Shown here: positions 18,224 to 26,522 of the stretch, in pieces
Layout: each line of letters opens with the position of its first letter
How positions within the stretch are numbered: position 1 is the first letter of the stretch
DNA from: Bog-756 sp963745955
Lineage (GTDB): Bacteria > Actinomycetota > Acidimicrobiia > Acidimicrobiales > RAAP-2
Length of the DNA stretch: 64,000 nt
NCBI GenBank assembly: GCA_963745955.1
Contig: CAVUZI010000006.1
Span: 248,001-312,000 of the forward strand
Direction: 5' to 3'
Position numbers and translations under genes: made by a program
The notes under the pieces: model-generated
What the model saw: only the letters and a program-made list of their open reading frames with translations
The model's database searches: none
What the model was told of the DNA's origin: nothing

Positions 18224-19396
18224 TCACTGTTGGTCTCCGAGGATCAGCGGCAGCGAATCGATCTGACGGAGCCCCATCATGTAGCTGAGCTCGGTACCCG
18301 GGACGATCGAGTACTCCGGGATGCGCCGGTGCCACTCGCGCAGGGCGATGCGGAGCTCGAGCCGGGCCAGGTGGGATCCGAGGCATCGGTGGACGCCACC
18401 GCCGAAGGCCAGGTGCCTGTTCTCGCTGCGGGCCAGATCCACCTGGTCCATCCCGGGCACAGCCTCGTCGTCGGTGTTGGCGGAGCCGATGACGATGCCG
18501 ACGTTGTCGCCGGCGTGGATGGGACATCCGCCGAGATCGACGTCCTTGGTGGCCACCCGGGCCACCGTGGTGACCGGTGTCTCCCACCGCAGGAGCTCCT
18601 CGACGGCCGAGGGGATGATGGCCGGATCGTCCACGATCTGGCGTCGCTCCTCGGGGTGCCGGGCCAGCCGGGCGATGAAGCACTCGAGCGAGTCGGTGAC
18701 CGTGTCCAGTCCGGCCAGGATGAAGAGGAAGCAGATGCCGAGGATCTCGTCCTCGGTCAGCCGCTCACCGTCGACCTCGGCCTCGATGAAGAGGCTGAGG
18801 ATGTCGTCCCGGGGGTTCGCCCTGCGGTCCTTTACCGCATCGGCGAAGTAGTCCTCGATGCGACGGGCGGCCGCCTTCTGGCCGTCCTTGATCTCGTCCA
18901 TGTCGTTCCCCGACGGCCGCAGGATGCCGTCCTTCATCTCCAGAAACGACTCGAGGTGGGAGAGGGGCAGGCCGACCAGGGCGAGGAACACCGAGGAGGG
19001 CAGCGGGATGGCGAAGTCGGCGGCGAACTCGCAACCCCCCCTGTCGACGAAGCCGTCGATGAGCTCGTTGACCAACCGGGTGATCTCAGGTTCGAGCAGG
19101 TTCATCCGGCGGGGGGCGAAGATCGGATCGAGGAGCCGTCGGTACTTCCGGTGGTCCGGCGGATCCACCTGCAACGGGATCAGGGGGACGGACTGGCCCA
19201 GGTCGACCGCGTCCATGCCCGACGAGAACTCCTCGGGATGGGTCAGGGCGTACTCGACGGCGCCCCGTCGGACCACCTGGGGCCCGAACGAACCCTCCAC
19301 CACGGCCCCGGCCGCCCGCGCCTCCCGGTAGAAGGGCTGGGGATTGGCAGCAATGCCTTCGTCCATGAAGCCATCGGCCAGACTCTCGGTTGCCAT
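18224..19396 (-). CDS. Cytochrome P450
   Basis: 390 residues from the ATG at 19396, preceded by ggaggggcgtcg; a GTG 15 nt upstream gives a longer form. Class-I bacterial P450 landmarks: I-helix AGLDTVT at 228-234, ExxR at 267-270 (EELLR), PERF-like region around residues 320-328 and heme loop FGGGVHRCLGSHLARLE with the proximal thiolate Cys338. DPPDHRKYRRLLDPIFAPRR matches the C-helix region. It monooxygenates a hydrophobic substrate with electrons from a ferredoxin/reductase. It lies 58 bp upstream of the ACAD pair in the same direction, suggesting initial hydroxylation before beta-oxidation. Confidence 0.95.
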   Translation of the reverse strand: MATESLADGFMDEGIAANPQPFYREARAAGAVVEGSFGPQVVRRGAVEYALTHPEEFSSGMDAVDLGQSVPLIPLQVDPPDHRKYRRLLDPIFAPRRMNLLEPEITRLVNELIDGFVDRGGCEFAADFAIPLPSSVFLALVGLPLSHLESFLEMKDGILRPSGNDMDEIKDGQKAAARRIEDYFADAVKDRRANPRDDILSLFIEAEVDGERLTEDEILGICFLFILAGLDTVTDSLECFIARLARHPEERRQIVDDPAIIPSAVEELLRWETPVTTVARVATKDVDLGGCPIHAGDNVGIVIGSANTDDEAVPGMDQVDLARSENRHLAFGGGVHRCLGSHLARLELRIALREWHRRIPEYSIVPGTELSYMMGLRQIDSLPLILGDQQ

Positions 19397-19524
19397 CGAC
19401 GCCCCTCCCACTCGGGTCTCACCTGTGACCGGCCCCGGAGGGGCCGTCGTGAGAATCGGCTTTTCAGCAGAAGGTTAACGCGTGCCCCCGGGGTGACGCG
19501 CCTGATGGCTCCGGGCCTGACCGA

Positions 19525-20325
19525 TCACCGGGCAGTGCGGAAGTCCGGGGTCCTCTTCTCGGCGAAGGCGGCCATGCCCTCGGCCATCTCGGCCGACACC
19601 GCCGCCATGGCCTGCGCCTGCGCCTCCCGATCGAGCGAGAGGGAGAGGCCGCTCTCGAACGTGGCGTTGAGGAGCTGCTTGGACAACCCCATCGACCGGA
19701 CCGGACCGGCCGCCAGCCGCGCGGCGAGGGCCGTGGCCTCCCGTTCGAGGTCATCGACCGAGGGAACGCACCGGTAGGCCAGCCCGAGCGACACGGCCTC
19801 GTCGCCCTTGGCCCCCTCGCCGAGCAGCACCATGGCCTTGGCCTTGGGCAGACCCACCAGGCGAGGCAGCAGATAGGCGCCTCCGGCATCGACCACCAGT
19901 CCCCATCGGGCGAACGACCACACGAACCGGGTCTGGTCGCACACCAAGACGAAGTCGCACGCCAGGGCCAGGTGCGCACCCGGCCCCACCGCGGCACCGT
20001 TGACGGCGGCCACGGTGGGCTTGTCCAGCTCCCAGAGCTCGCGGATGAAGGACTGCACACCGCTCCGGAGCGCCTCGCTGGTGTCACGGGGGTTGAAGTC
20101 GGCACCTCCGGACCCGGCCACCGTCGACTGGCGCAGGTCCATCCCGGCACAGAACGCATCGCCCACACCGGTGATGAGCAGGGCCCGCACCTCGGGGTCG
20201 GCCCGGGCCTGGCGGACCCGGGCCACGATGTCGTCGCGCATCTCCCCGGTCAGGGCGTTCTTGGCCTCGGGGCGGTCGAGGACCAGTCGGGCCACACTGT
20301 CTTCTCCGACGTCATAGCGGATCAC
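19525..20325 (-). CDS. Enoyl-CoA hydratase/isomerase family protein
   Basis: 266 residues, GTG start at 20325. Crotonase motifs: VLDRPEAKNALTGEMRDDI, the first oxyanion site GVGDAFCAGMDLRQ, the second AAVNGAAVGPGAHLALACDF, then FARWGLVVDAGGAYLLPRLV, with an Asp where many hydratases have the second Glu. Length is normal. It probably hydrates or isomerises an enoyl-CoA in the same catabolic programme as the nearby ACADs and P450. Its start is preceded by three tandem GATGAGGTCG-containing repeats that include the likely ribosome site. Confidence 0.92.
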   Translation of the reverse strand: MIRYDVGEDSVARLVLDRPEAKNALTGEMRDDIVARVRQARADPEVRALLITGVGDAFCAGMDLRQSTVAGSGGADFNPRDTSEALRSGVQSFIRELWELDKPTVAAVNGAAVGPGAHLALACDFVLVCDQTRFVWSFARWGLVVDAGGAYLLPRLVGLPKAKAMVLLGEGAKGDEAVSLGLAYRCVPSVDDLEREATALAARLAAGPVRSMGLSKQLLNATFESGLSLSLDREAQAQAMAAVSAEMAEGMAAFAEKRTPDFRTAR

Positions 20326-20330
20326 TGCAT

Positions 20331-20370
20331 CGACCTCATCGCACCGACCTCATCGCACCGACCTCATCGG
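20331..20370 (-). repeat. 14-bp direct repeats carrying the ribosome-site motif before the crotonase start
   Basis: CGACCTCATCGCAC occurs at 20331 and 20345, with a partial third copy at 20359 (plus-strand sense). On the minus strand each unit contains GATGAGGTCG, a Shine-Dalgarno-like element. The first copy met in transcription includes the TGA stop of the thioredoxin-fold gene (20364-20366); the last lies about 9 nt before the GTG start at 20325. Confidence 0.85.
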
Positions 20371-21422
20371 CCCGCCGGCTCGGCCCGCGTCACGGCGGGG
20401 AGCCCGTGATAGGGCATGCCGCGCCCCTTCCACTCCTCGAACCGGGTCAGGAAGTCGTCGCCGAACGGGTCCTCACCGACCAGGGGCATGCCCGCCCGCC
20501 ACACGGTGAGATCGTCAGGGGCCAGCTCGGAGGCCCGGGTCACGTGAAGCCGGGTGGTGCGCCGGTCGCCCTGGCGGTGGGCTTCGGCAGCCACCCGGAA
20601 GTGCAGCCGGGCCAACACCTCGTCGTGGGAGAGGTCACCCACGGCCCGGCGGGCCTCGTCCTCGGTCACCGGCACGATCCCGTCGTGCACCCACCGGCGG
20701 ACCTCGTCCAGGTGCGGTCCGGACTCGACCCCGGTGATCTCGGCGAACACGTCGGTGCCGAAGGCGCTCCCGTTGGGACGCGCGATGCGGTTCTCCTCGT
20801 CGATCCACACCACGGTGGGCACATTGGAGATGGCGTAGAGCTCGGTGATGAGGTGGTTGGGGTCGTAGAGGACCGGCATGGTGATGCCGTCGATCCACGG
20901 TCGCACATCGGCGGCCGACTGGTCGATGGCCACGGCGATCACGGTGAAGCCCTCCGGGCGCAGCTCGTCGTGGAGCGCCTGCCACCCGGGGAGGTCGTAG
21001 CGGCATCCGCACCAGCTCGAGAATGCGACCAGGAGCTTCTTCAACCCGAGCCAATCGTCGAGCCGGTGCAGGTTCTGCTCCACGTCGGGAAGTTCGAAGG
21101 CCGGCGCCCGCAGGTCGACGAGCGCCCGTCGGCGCAGCTCGGCGGGGAGGGAGACGGCTGCCAGCCCGGCGTCCAGATCGACGACCATGGCGCGGCCCAG
21201 CGCGCCGGCCACCGCGGTGAGGTCGAGCTGCCCGTTCACCTTGAGTGCGCCGACGTCGGGGACGGGCACACAGGTGCCCTCCCGGCACAGGCCGGACGGC
21301 TTGAGCTCCCACCCGAGGGCCGCGGGGAGCCGGTCGGCGTCGACCAGGAACGTCCCGCGTCCCGGATCCGGTGTGGCGTCGACGTGCCGGACGACCTCGT
21401 CGACGATGGTGATGTGGGTCAT
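20364..21422 (-). CDS. TlpA/ResA-like thioredoxin-fold protein with a WCGC motif
   Basis: 352 residues. Residues 1 to about 95 form an N-terminal domain (FLVDADRLPAALGWELKPSG, LCREGTCVPVP). A peroxiredoxin/ResA-type thioredoxin fold follows: RAPAFELPDVEQNLHRLDDW, KLLVAFSSWCGCRYDLPGWQ with W-C-G-C at 137-140, VIAVAIDQSAADVRPW and the cis-Pro segment ISNVPTVVWIDEENRI. The C-terminal ~90 residues are helical. No signal peptide is seen, so a cytosolic thiol-redox or peroxidase role is likely. WCGC is not the standard CxxC spacing. It begins 1 nt after the MurD2 stop, so it is co-transcribed with the MurL-MurD2 pair. Confidence 0.75.
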   Translation of the reverse strand: MTHITIVDEVVRHVDATPDPGRGTFLVDADRLPAALGWELKPSGLCREGTCVPVPDVGALKVNGQLDLTAVAGALGRAMVVDLDAGLAAVSLPAELRRRALVDLRAPAFELPDVEQNLHRLDDWLGLKKLLVAFSSWCGCRYDLPGWQALHDELRPEGFTVIAVAIDQSAADVRPWIDGITMPVLYDPNHLITELYAISNVPTVVWIDEENRIARPNGSAFGTDVFAEITGVESGPHLDEVRRWVHDGIVPVTEDEARRAVGDLSHDEVLARLHFRVAAEAHRQGDRRTTRLHVTRASELAPDDLTVWRAGMPLVGEDPFGDDFLTRFEEWKGRGMPYHGLPAVTRAEPAGR

Positions 21423-21423
21423 G

Positions 21424-22818
21424 TCACTTCTCCTCTGCGGCCTTCACCGTTGTCGCCGATGCTTCCACTGTCAACCCCGACGCCTCCACGAAGCGCCGAC
21501 TGCGTTCGGTGAAGCCACCTTCGCCCTCGGGGGTCGGAGCCGCGGGTGAGAAGAGGATGACGCCGCCGGAGGGGGTCGCGACCACCGCCGTCCGCACCGC
21601 GTCCTCGAGATCGCGGGCGACGTCCACCGGAACCGGACCTCCCGATCCCGACCGGGAGGCCAGCGAGTCTCTCAGCCGATCCGGTTCGGGGGGGAGCACG
21701 ACGACCCTCGGACGAGGTCGGCGTGCGGCCAGCGCATCCACCAGACCGGTCGGGTCCACACCGCGGTCGGCACCACCGAGGATGACGGTCAGCTCACGCC
21801 CGGGAAACGCCTCGAGCGAGCTCACGGTGGCGAAGGGGTTGGAGGCCAGCGCATCGTCGACGAAGGTGAGACCGTCACGTTGGCCGACTGTCCGACAGCG
21901 TGACGGCAGTCCGTCGAAGCCGTCCACTGCGGCCCGGATCGAATCCATCGACGGGCTCCGTCCATCGAGGAGCATGGCACCCGCGATGGCGCCGCACAGG
22001 TTCCACAGGTTGTGCCGACCCGGCACCCGCATCACGGGCGCCGGCCCGATCTCTTCATCGTCGACCGCGATGGCGCCCGACGCCGTCACCCGCACCCGGC
22101 CCGAGGGACCGAACAGGACCCTGTTGGGATGGCCGGTGGTGCGCCGCACGGCTTCCTCACTGGCGGCGCTGACGGCCAGGGCACCGGGTGGTCCCGCCTC
22201 GATCAGCCGGAGCTTGTCGCGGTAGTAGGGCTCTTCTCCCCGGTGCCAGTCGAGGTGGTCGGGGGCCAGGCTGGTCAGTACGCACACGCCCGGGGTGACC
22301 GTGACGTCGACCGCCTGGTAGGAGGAGACCTCGACGACGTACGCATCGACCAACGGCCGGCCGTACACCTCGGTGACCGGCACCCCGATGTTCCCGATGA
22401 GGGCGACATCGAGACCCCCCTCTCGCAGTATGGACGCCGTCAACGCCGCCGTCGTGCTCTTTCCCTTGGTTCCGGTGATGGCCACCACACGGGCGTCGGC
22501 GTAGTCCTCGAGCCACACGGCCATGGCCGTGGTGACGACCACCCCGGACTCCTCCGCGGCCAGCAGCTCGGGGCGGTATCGGCTCACCCCCGGGGCGCGC
22601 ACGACCACGTCGAGGTCCCCCCACACCACCTGGTCGGGGCGCAGAACAGGACGCGAGGTGCCGGTGACCGAGCCGAACCGGGCCCCGGCATCCTCGGCCC
22701 GGTCGTCGATCAGCACCGGAACCACGCCTCGCCCGGCAAGCAGGTCGGCCATGGCCAGTCCTTCGGCCCCGATCCCCCACAACGCCACCCGCGACGCGCA
22801 CAGCTCCCCGAGGGTCAC
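21424..22818 (-). CDS. murD2: UDP-N-acetylmuramoyl-L-alanine--L-glutamate ligase (MurD2)
   Basis: 464 residues with Mur-ligase architecture: N-domain (VALWGIGAEGLAMADLLAGR, DVVVRAPGVSRYRPEL), ATP-binding AITGTKGKSTTAALTASILR with the P-loop at 116-122, GNIGVPVTEV, EVSSYQAVDV, TSLAPDHLDWHRGEEPYYRDK, and C-domain PSRCRTVGQRDGLTFVDDALASNPFAT. Canonical MurD adds D-Glu; the MurD2 branch adds L-Glu to UDP-MurNAc-L-Ala. The MurD2 call rests on tandem pairing with MurL: its GTG start lies 10 bp after the repaired MurL stop. It acts in the cytosol in peptidoglycan precursor synthesis. It could instead be an ordinary MurD, but MurL adjacency makes that less likely. Confidence 0.88.
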   Translation of the reverse strand: MTLGELCASRVALWGIGAEGLAMADLLAGRGVVPVLIDDRAEDAGARFGSVTGTSRPVLRPDQVVWGDLDVVVRAPGVSRYRPELLAAEESGVVVTTAMAVWLEDYADARVVAITGTKGKSTTAALTASILREGGLDVALIGNIGVPVTEVYGRPLVDAYVVEVSSYQAVDVTVTPGVCVLTSLAPDHLDWHRGEEPYYRDKLRLIEAGPPGALAVSAASEEAVRRTTGHPNRVLFGPSGRVRVTASGAIAVDDEEIGPAPVMRVPGRHNLWNLCGAIAGAMLLDGRSPSMDSIRAAVDGFDGLPSRCRTVGQRDGLTFVDDALASNPFATVSSLEAFPGRELTVILGGADRGVDPTGLVDALAARRPRPRVVVLPPEPDRLRDSLASRSGSGGPVPVDVARDLEDAVRTAVVATPSGGVILFSPAAPTPEGEGGFTERSRRFVEASGLTVEASATTVKAAEEK

Positions 22819-22828
22819 GGAAGCATCC

Positions 22829-24191
22829 TCATCGTCCGATCTTCATGGTCCGGTCCACCTCGGCGGCGATGTCGGGATCGGGGAAGGCCAACTCGGGCTG
22901 GTCGTCCAGCAGTGACCGGACCCCGGCGTCGGAGACCAAGGCCCTCGCCGTGGCGGCCAGGGCCTTGACCACCGGCTTGTCCCTGCCAGCGCGGCAGTTG
23001 GGAGAGCATCCTGACCGCGGCCGCCGACTCCCGACGCTCCCCCACGCATTCGAACGGTTTGCCGTCTTGGCTCATGAGCGCGACGAACCCGGCGACCTGA
23101 TCGGGATCGGCGAACATGTCGCGACCGATGATGGCGGTCAACGCGTCCGGCTCGAGGAACGGAGCCAGCATGAGCCCGACGAACCGGCACTTCGGACAGT
23201 GGCCGCACCAGGAGTCGCCGGCACCGGCGCTCTGACGGAACACCGTGTTGCAGCTGCAGAACGTGGCGTGGTACGCGGTCAGTCGGGCGAATGCCCTGGC
23301 GATGGCCAGTTCCGAGTAAGGGCGCAGTGCGGAGCCGTACTCGAGACCGGGGTCGATGGAGCTCCTGATCAGGTCACGCGTCAACCGCTCGAACTCGAGG
23401 CTCTTGGAGTACTGGTGGTTGACGGGCACCCCGCCCACCATCACCGTCTCCTCGCTCGCCGACCGTTCCACGGCCATGGCGATCGTGTCGTAGCCGTAGA
23501 GGAAGCTGCCGGCCACGGCGATCAGCGAGATGATGGCGGTGATCGGCACATGGCCGTTCAGCGCCCCGTTCCGGTTGAGCTCGCCCAGGTGCGGCGAGAG
23601 CTGCCGGCGTACCACCAGAAGCTCGAGGCCGGTCTGGGCGGCCAGCTCGATCACCAGCGGGTGGGGGTTGACGGCGAGCAGCCGGGGCCGGAGGTGCTTC
23701 AACGCCTCGATGAGGACCATCGAATCCTTTCCTCCCCCGATGGGCACGAGGATCCCACCGTGTCTCTCGAGCGGGGCGGCTGGGACGGGGAGTCCGCGGG
23801 TGGGGCCGGCGCGGACGACCACGGGCCGGGGCACGGGAAGTCCATTGGTCACGGCGAACTCCCGCAGCCCGTGGTCGTAGAGATGCCGGTGGAATTCGAG
23901 CTCCGACGGCTCCAGATGCCCGTGCTCGACCGAGACCACCGGGGGGGCGGCCGCCTTGTAATAGCTGGTCCCGGCGGCGATGTGCAGATGCATCAAGGCC
24001 CGGTCCCAGCCCCGTCCGTGGGCTCCGCTCTCGGCGGTGGCGGGAGTCTCGAACGTGATGGTCTCGACGAACGGATGGTCGTCGCCGAGCGCGTAGTCGA
24101 GGGAGACCGTCCTCGACTCCTCGTCGAACGACCGATCCGTCACCCGGAAGATGCCGACGGTTGCCGGGTCGAACCGCTTCGGGTCGTTCAT
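22829..24191 (-). CDS. murL: UDP-MurNAc-L-Ala-L-Glu epimerase (MurL), frameshifted near 22988
   Basis: About 453 residues. MurL converts the terminal L-Glu of UDP-MurNAc-L-Ala-L-Glu to D-Glu, using ATP. Features: TSYYKAAAPPVVSVEHG, an ATP-pyrophosphatase-type loop ILVPIGGGKDSMVLIEAL (IGGGKDS at 151-157), LNRNGALNGHVPITAIISLI, LYGYDTIAMAVERSAS, VNHQYSKSLEFER, LRPYSELAIARAFA, a Cys-rich FCSCNTVF...WCGHCPKCRF and KPFECVGERRES. The raw frame runs into low-quality C-terminal sequence; removing one base near 22988 gives LPRWRDKPVVKALAATARAL and a natural end DRTMKIGR at 22829, just before MurD2. Confidence 0.92.
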
Positions 24192-24228
24192 TTCGAAAAC
24201 AGCGTAGTGGTCGGCGGTGCGGGGCCGG

Positions 24229-24714
24229 CTACGTCGAGCGCGAGCCCCCGCCGGCCCGCCGGATGTGTTCGACGATGGCGAGCGTGGATCCGGTCGAGTT
24301 GATCACCCAGACCTCTCCCTTTTGCAGCTTGAGGGCGCTGCGGCCGGCGAGGGTCGCATCGGGGACGAGGGACTCGAGCATCTCGGTGGCCACGTCTCCG
24401 TGGGTGCAGAGCACGGCAGACTCCCCCGCCATCCTCCGCATCAGCACGACAGCCGCGTCCCCGTTCCCCTCGGCCAGCTCGTCGACCGACTCGACGGGGA
24501 TGACCAGGGATCCGGCCAGCGGCTGCACCGTCTCGCAGCACCGGACGTAGGGGCTGCTCAGGATCCGCTGGGGACGGTACCGGGCCAGTTGGGGGATCAG
24601 GTCCACGGCCCAGGCCCGTCCCCTCGTGGACAGCGGGCGCAGGCGGTCGTCACCCTTGTAGGCGCTCCGTCTCCCAGCATTGGCGTGGCGGACCACGAGC
24701 AAGGCCATGGGCAC
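24229..24714 (-). CDS. Histidine phosphatase family protein (SixA-like)
   Basis: 161 residues. The phosphohistidine motif VVRHANAGRR (His10) takes the place of RHG. GDDRLRPLSTRGRAWA, RILSSPYVRCCETVQPLA and the second His in VLCTHGDVATEML complete the branch-1 histidine phosphatase core. The short length and RHANAG favour SixA-type phosphohistidine phosphatase over a phosphoglycerate mutase. It may also be a small-molecule or Nudix-partner phosphatase. It ends 37 bp before the MurL start in the same direction; a second ATG lies 6 nt in. Confidence 0.87.
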   Translation of the reverse strand: MPMALLVVRHANAGRRSAYKGDDRLRPLSTRGRAWAVDLIPQLARYRPQRILSSPYVRCCETVQPLAGSLVIPVESVDELAEGNGDAAVVLMRRMAGESAVLCTHGDVATEMLESLVPDATLAGRSALKLQKGEVWVINSTGSTLAIVEHIRRAGGGSRST

Positions 24715-24736
24715 GATGCTGCCATGCCCGGCCAGG

Positions 24737-25243
24737 TCAGGGTTCGATGCCCGGTATCTCGATGCCGGGTTGCCCGGGGAAGGGGAAGGCGTCGAGCTCC
24801 CGTCCGTGCCGGGCCAGGGAGTGATACCTCCGCTCGGCGAAGAACCACCGGTTCGATCCGAATTGGTAGCGGTCGTGGTAGATCCCGTAGGCGTTGGTCT
24901 GCCGTCCGCTGGTCGCGTCCTGGCGGAGCTCGCACATGAACAGACGGCTCACCGCGGTTCCGGCCATCGCCCCCTCGGGGAACACGATGTGGGCATTGAG
25001 CACGACGAACTCGAAGAACTCGAACCGCTCGATGGAGGCTCCGATGAACTCCCCCAGTGCCACCGGCCCGGTCAGGCGCAGCGGCTCCCCCCGGCGGCGG
25101 TCGATGACCACGGGGGCCTCGGGGAGGAACAGGCGGGGCAGCTCCGGCCACGCCCGCCGGTTGACCACGTCCGCATAGGCGTGCTGCAACCTCCGCACGC
25201 CGGTGTCGTGGACGGCTTCGGCCAGCAGTGCTTCGTCGATCAC
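24737..25243 (-). CDS. Nuclear transport factor 2-like (SnoaL-like) protein
   Basis: 168 residues from the GTG at 25243; a longer form starts at a GTG at 25261. It shows a cone-shaped NTF2/SnoaL fold: VRRLQHAYADVVNRRAWPEL, LFLPEAPVVIDRRRGEPLRL, GPVALGEFIGASIERFEFFE, NAHIVFPEGAMAGTAVSRLFM, YGIYHDRYQFGSNRWFFAER. Proteins of this kind are steroid-isomerase-like enzymes or ligand-binding proteins; no catalytic Tyr/Asp pair can be assigned with confidence. First gene of the minus-strand run through MurL; divergent from the aldo/keto reductase at 25427. Confidence 0.8.
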   Translation of the reverse strand: MIDEALLAEAVHDTGVRRLQHAYADVVNRRAWPELPRLFLPEAPVVIDRRRGEPLRLTGPVALGEFIGASIERFEFFEFVVLNAHIVFPEGAMAGTAVSRLFMCELRQDATSGRQTNAYGIYHDRYQFGSNRWFFAERRYHSLARHGRELDAFPFPGQPGIEIPGIEP

Positions 25244-25426
25244 CCGTCGAACGATACACACCCGTCGACGATCGTCTCCGGCCTACCCATGCCGGTCACG
25301 TCCCCGGGGCGTCGCCCATGGATCTTCCAACCGGCGCCGATTCGCCGCCGGCCCGTTCTCCATAGTGTCGGGTACGGGACCACCCTTCCGGGCGTCGGGT
25401 GGAGTCGACGAAAGGTGGAGCTGTCC

Positions 25427-26407
25427 ATGGAATACACGAATCTGGGAGCGACCGGCCTGCGGGTGTCGCGGGTCTGCCTCGGGATGATGAGCTTCGGCAA
25501 CGACAGTGAGCGCCCGTGGGTGCTCGACGAGGAGCAGGCCGAACCGATCGTCAAGGCTGCGGTGGAGGGAGGGGTCACGTTCTTCGATACCGCCGACACC
25601 TACTCGGGTGGGGCCAGCGAGACGGCCACCGGTCGATTGCTGCCCAACTACCTCAGCCGCGACGAGATGGTGGTGGCCACCAAGGTCTTCATGCCCATGA
25701 CCCCGGGCGAGAACGGGGGCGGCCTGTCACGCAAGCACATCCTCTCGGCCATCGATGCCTCGCTGGCCAGGCTCGACATGGAGTACGTGGACCTCTATCA
25801 GATCCACCGATGGGACCCGCGGACTCCGATCGAAGAGACCATGGAGGCACTTCACGATGTCGTGCGTTCGGGCAAGGCTCGCTACATCGGCGCCAGCAGC
25901 ATGTTCTCGTGGCAGTTCGCCAAGGCGCAGCACGTCGCCGATCTCAACCACTGGACCCGGTTCGTGTCCATGCAGCCCCACTACAACCTCATCTACCGGG
26001 AGGAGGAGCGGGAGATGATCCCCTTCTGCCGGGACCAGGGCGTGGGTGTCATCCCCTGGAGCCCCCTGGCACGGGGTGTGCTGGCCGGCAACCGGACGCG
26101 GGCCGGCGAGCACAGGACCACCCGCTCGGACACCGATGCCTTCACCGACTACCTCTACAGCCAACCCACCGATTTCGACGTCGTCGAGCGTGTCGCAGAG
26201 GTGGCGGGCGAGCGGCAGGTGTCGTCCGCCCAGGTCGCACTGGCCTGGGTGCTCCAGCGGAGCGGGATCACGGCCCCCATCGTCGGTGCCACCAAGCCGG
26301 GCCACCTGTCCGATGCCCTGGCCGCCGAACAGCTGCGACTCACCGACGAGGAGGTGGCCCGGCTGGAGGAGCTCTATGTCCCCCACCCGGTCCTCGGCCA
26401 CTTCTGA
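25427..26407 (+). CDS. Aldo/keto reductase
   Basis: 326 residues from the ATG at 25427, with aaaggtggag 6 nt upstream; longer open frame to the left is antisense to the NTF2-like gene. TIM-barrel AKR motifs: MEYTNLGATGLRVSRVCLGM, catalytic Asp and Tyr in FFDTADTYSGGASE, Lys in VVATKVFMP, His in DLYQIHRWDPRTP, then IGASSMFSWQFAKA and VIPWSPLARGVLAGN. The set resembles the YajO/PdxI-like AKR14 group, NADPH-dependent carbonyl reductases. Single-gene plus-strand unit, followed after 115 bp by the DsbA-like gene. Confidence 0.93.
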   Translation: MEYTNLGATGLRVSRVCLGMMSFGNDSERPWVLDEEQAEPIVKAAVEGGVTFFDTADTYSGGASETATGRLLPNYLSRDEMVVATKVFMPMTPGENGGGLSRKHILSAIDASLARLDMEYVDLYQIHRWDPRTPIEETMEALHDVVRSGKARYIGASSMFSWQFAKAQHVADLNHWTRFVSMQPHYNLIYREEEREMIPFCRDQGVGVIPWSPLARGVLAGNRTRAGEHRTTRSDTDAFTDYLYSQPTDFDVVERVAEVAGERQVSSAQVALAWVLQRSGITAPIVGATKPGHLSDALAAEQLRLTDEEVARLEELYVPHPVLGHF

Positions 26408-26522
26408 GCCCGGCCGGGCGCGGGTGGCCCGGCCGGGAACGACCACACGCACCAACCTGCTGTTCGCCGCCCGTGTACGGTGCTGGGGCCGGGGCCGCCG
26501 TGCTCGGCGAGGAGGACGGACG

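Noticed and set aside
20364..21422. Possible selenoprotein, because of the WCGC-type site
   Set aside because: The active-site codons are Cys codons; no in-frame TGA or SECIS-like need is seen.
26408..26522. Gap after the aldo/keto reductase examined for an RNA gene
   Set aside because: No tRNA cloverleaf, riboswitch core or strong hairpin found.
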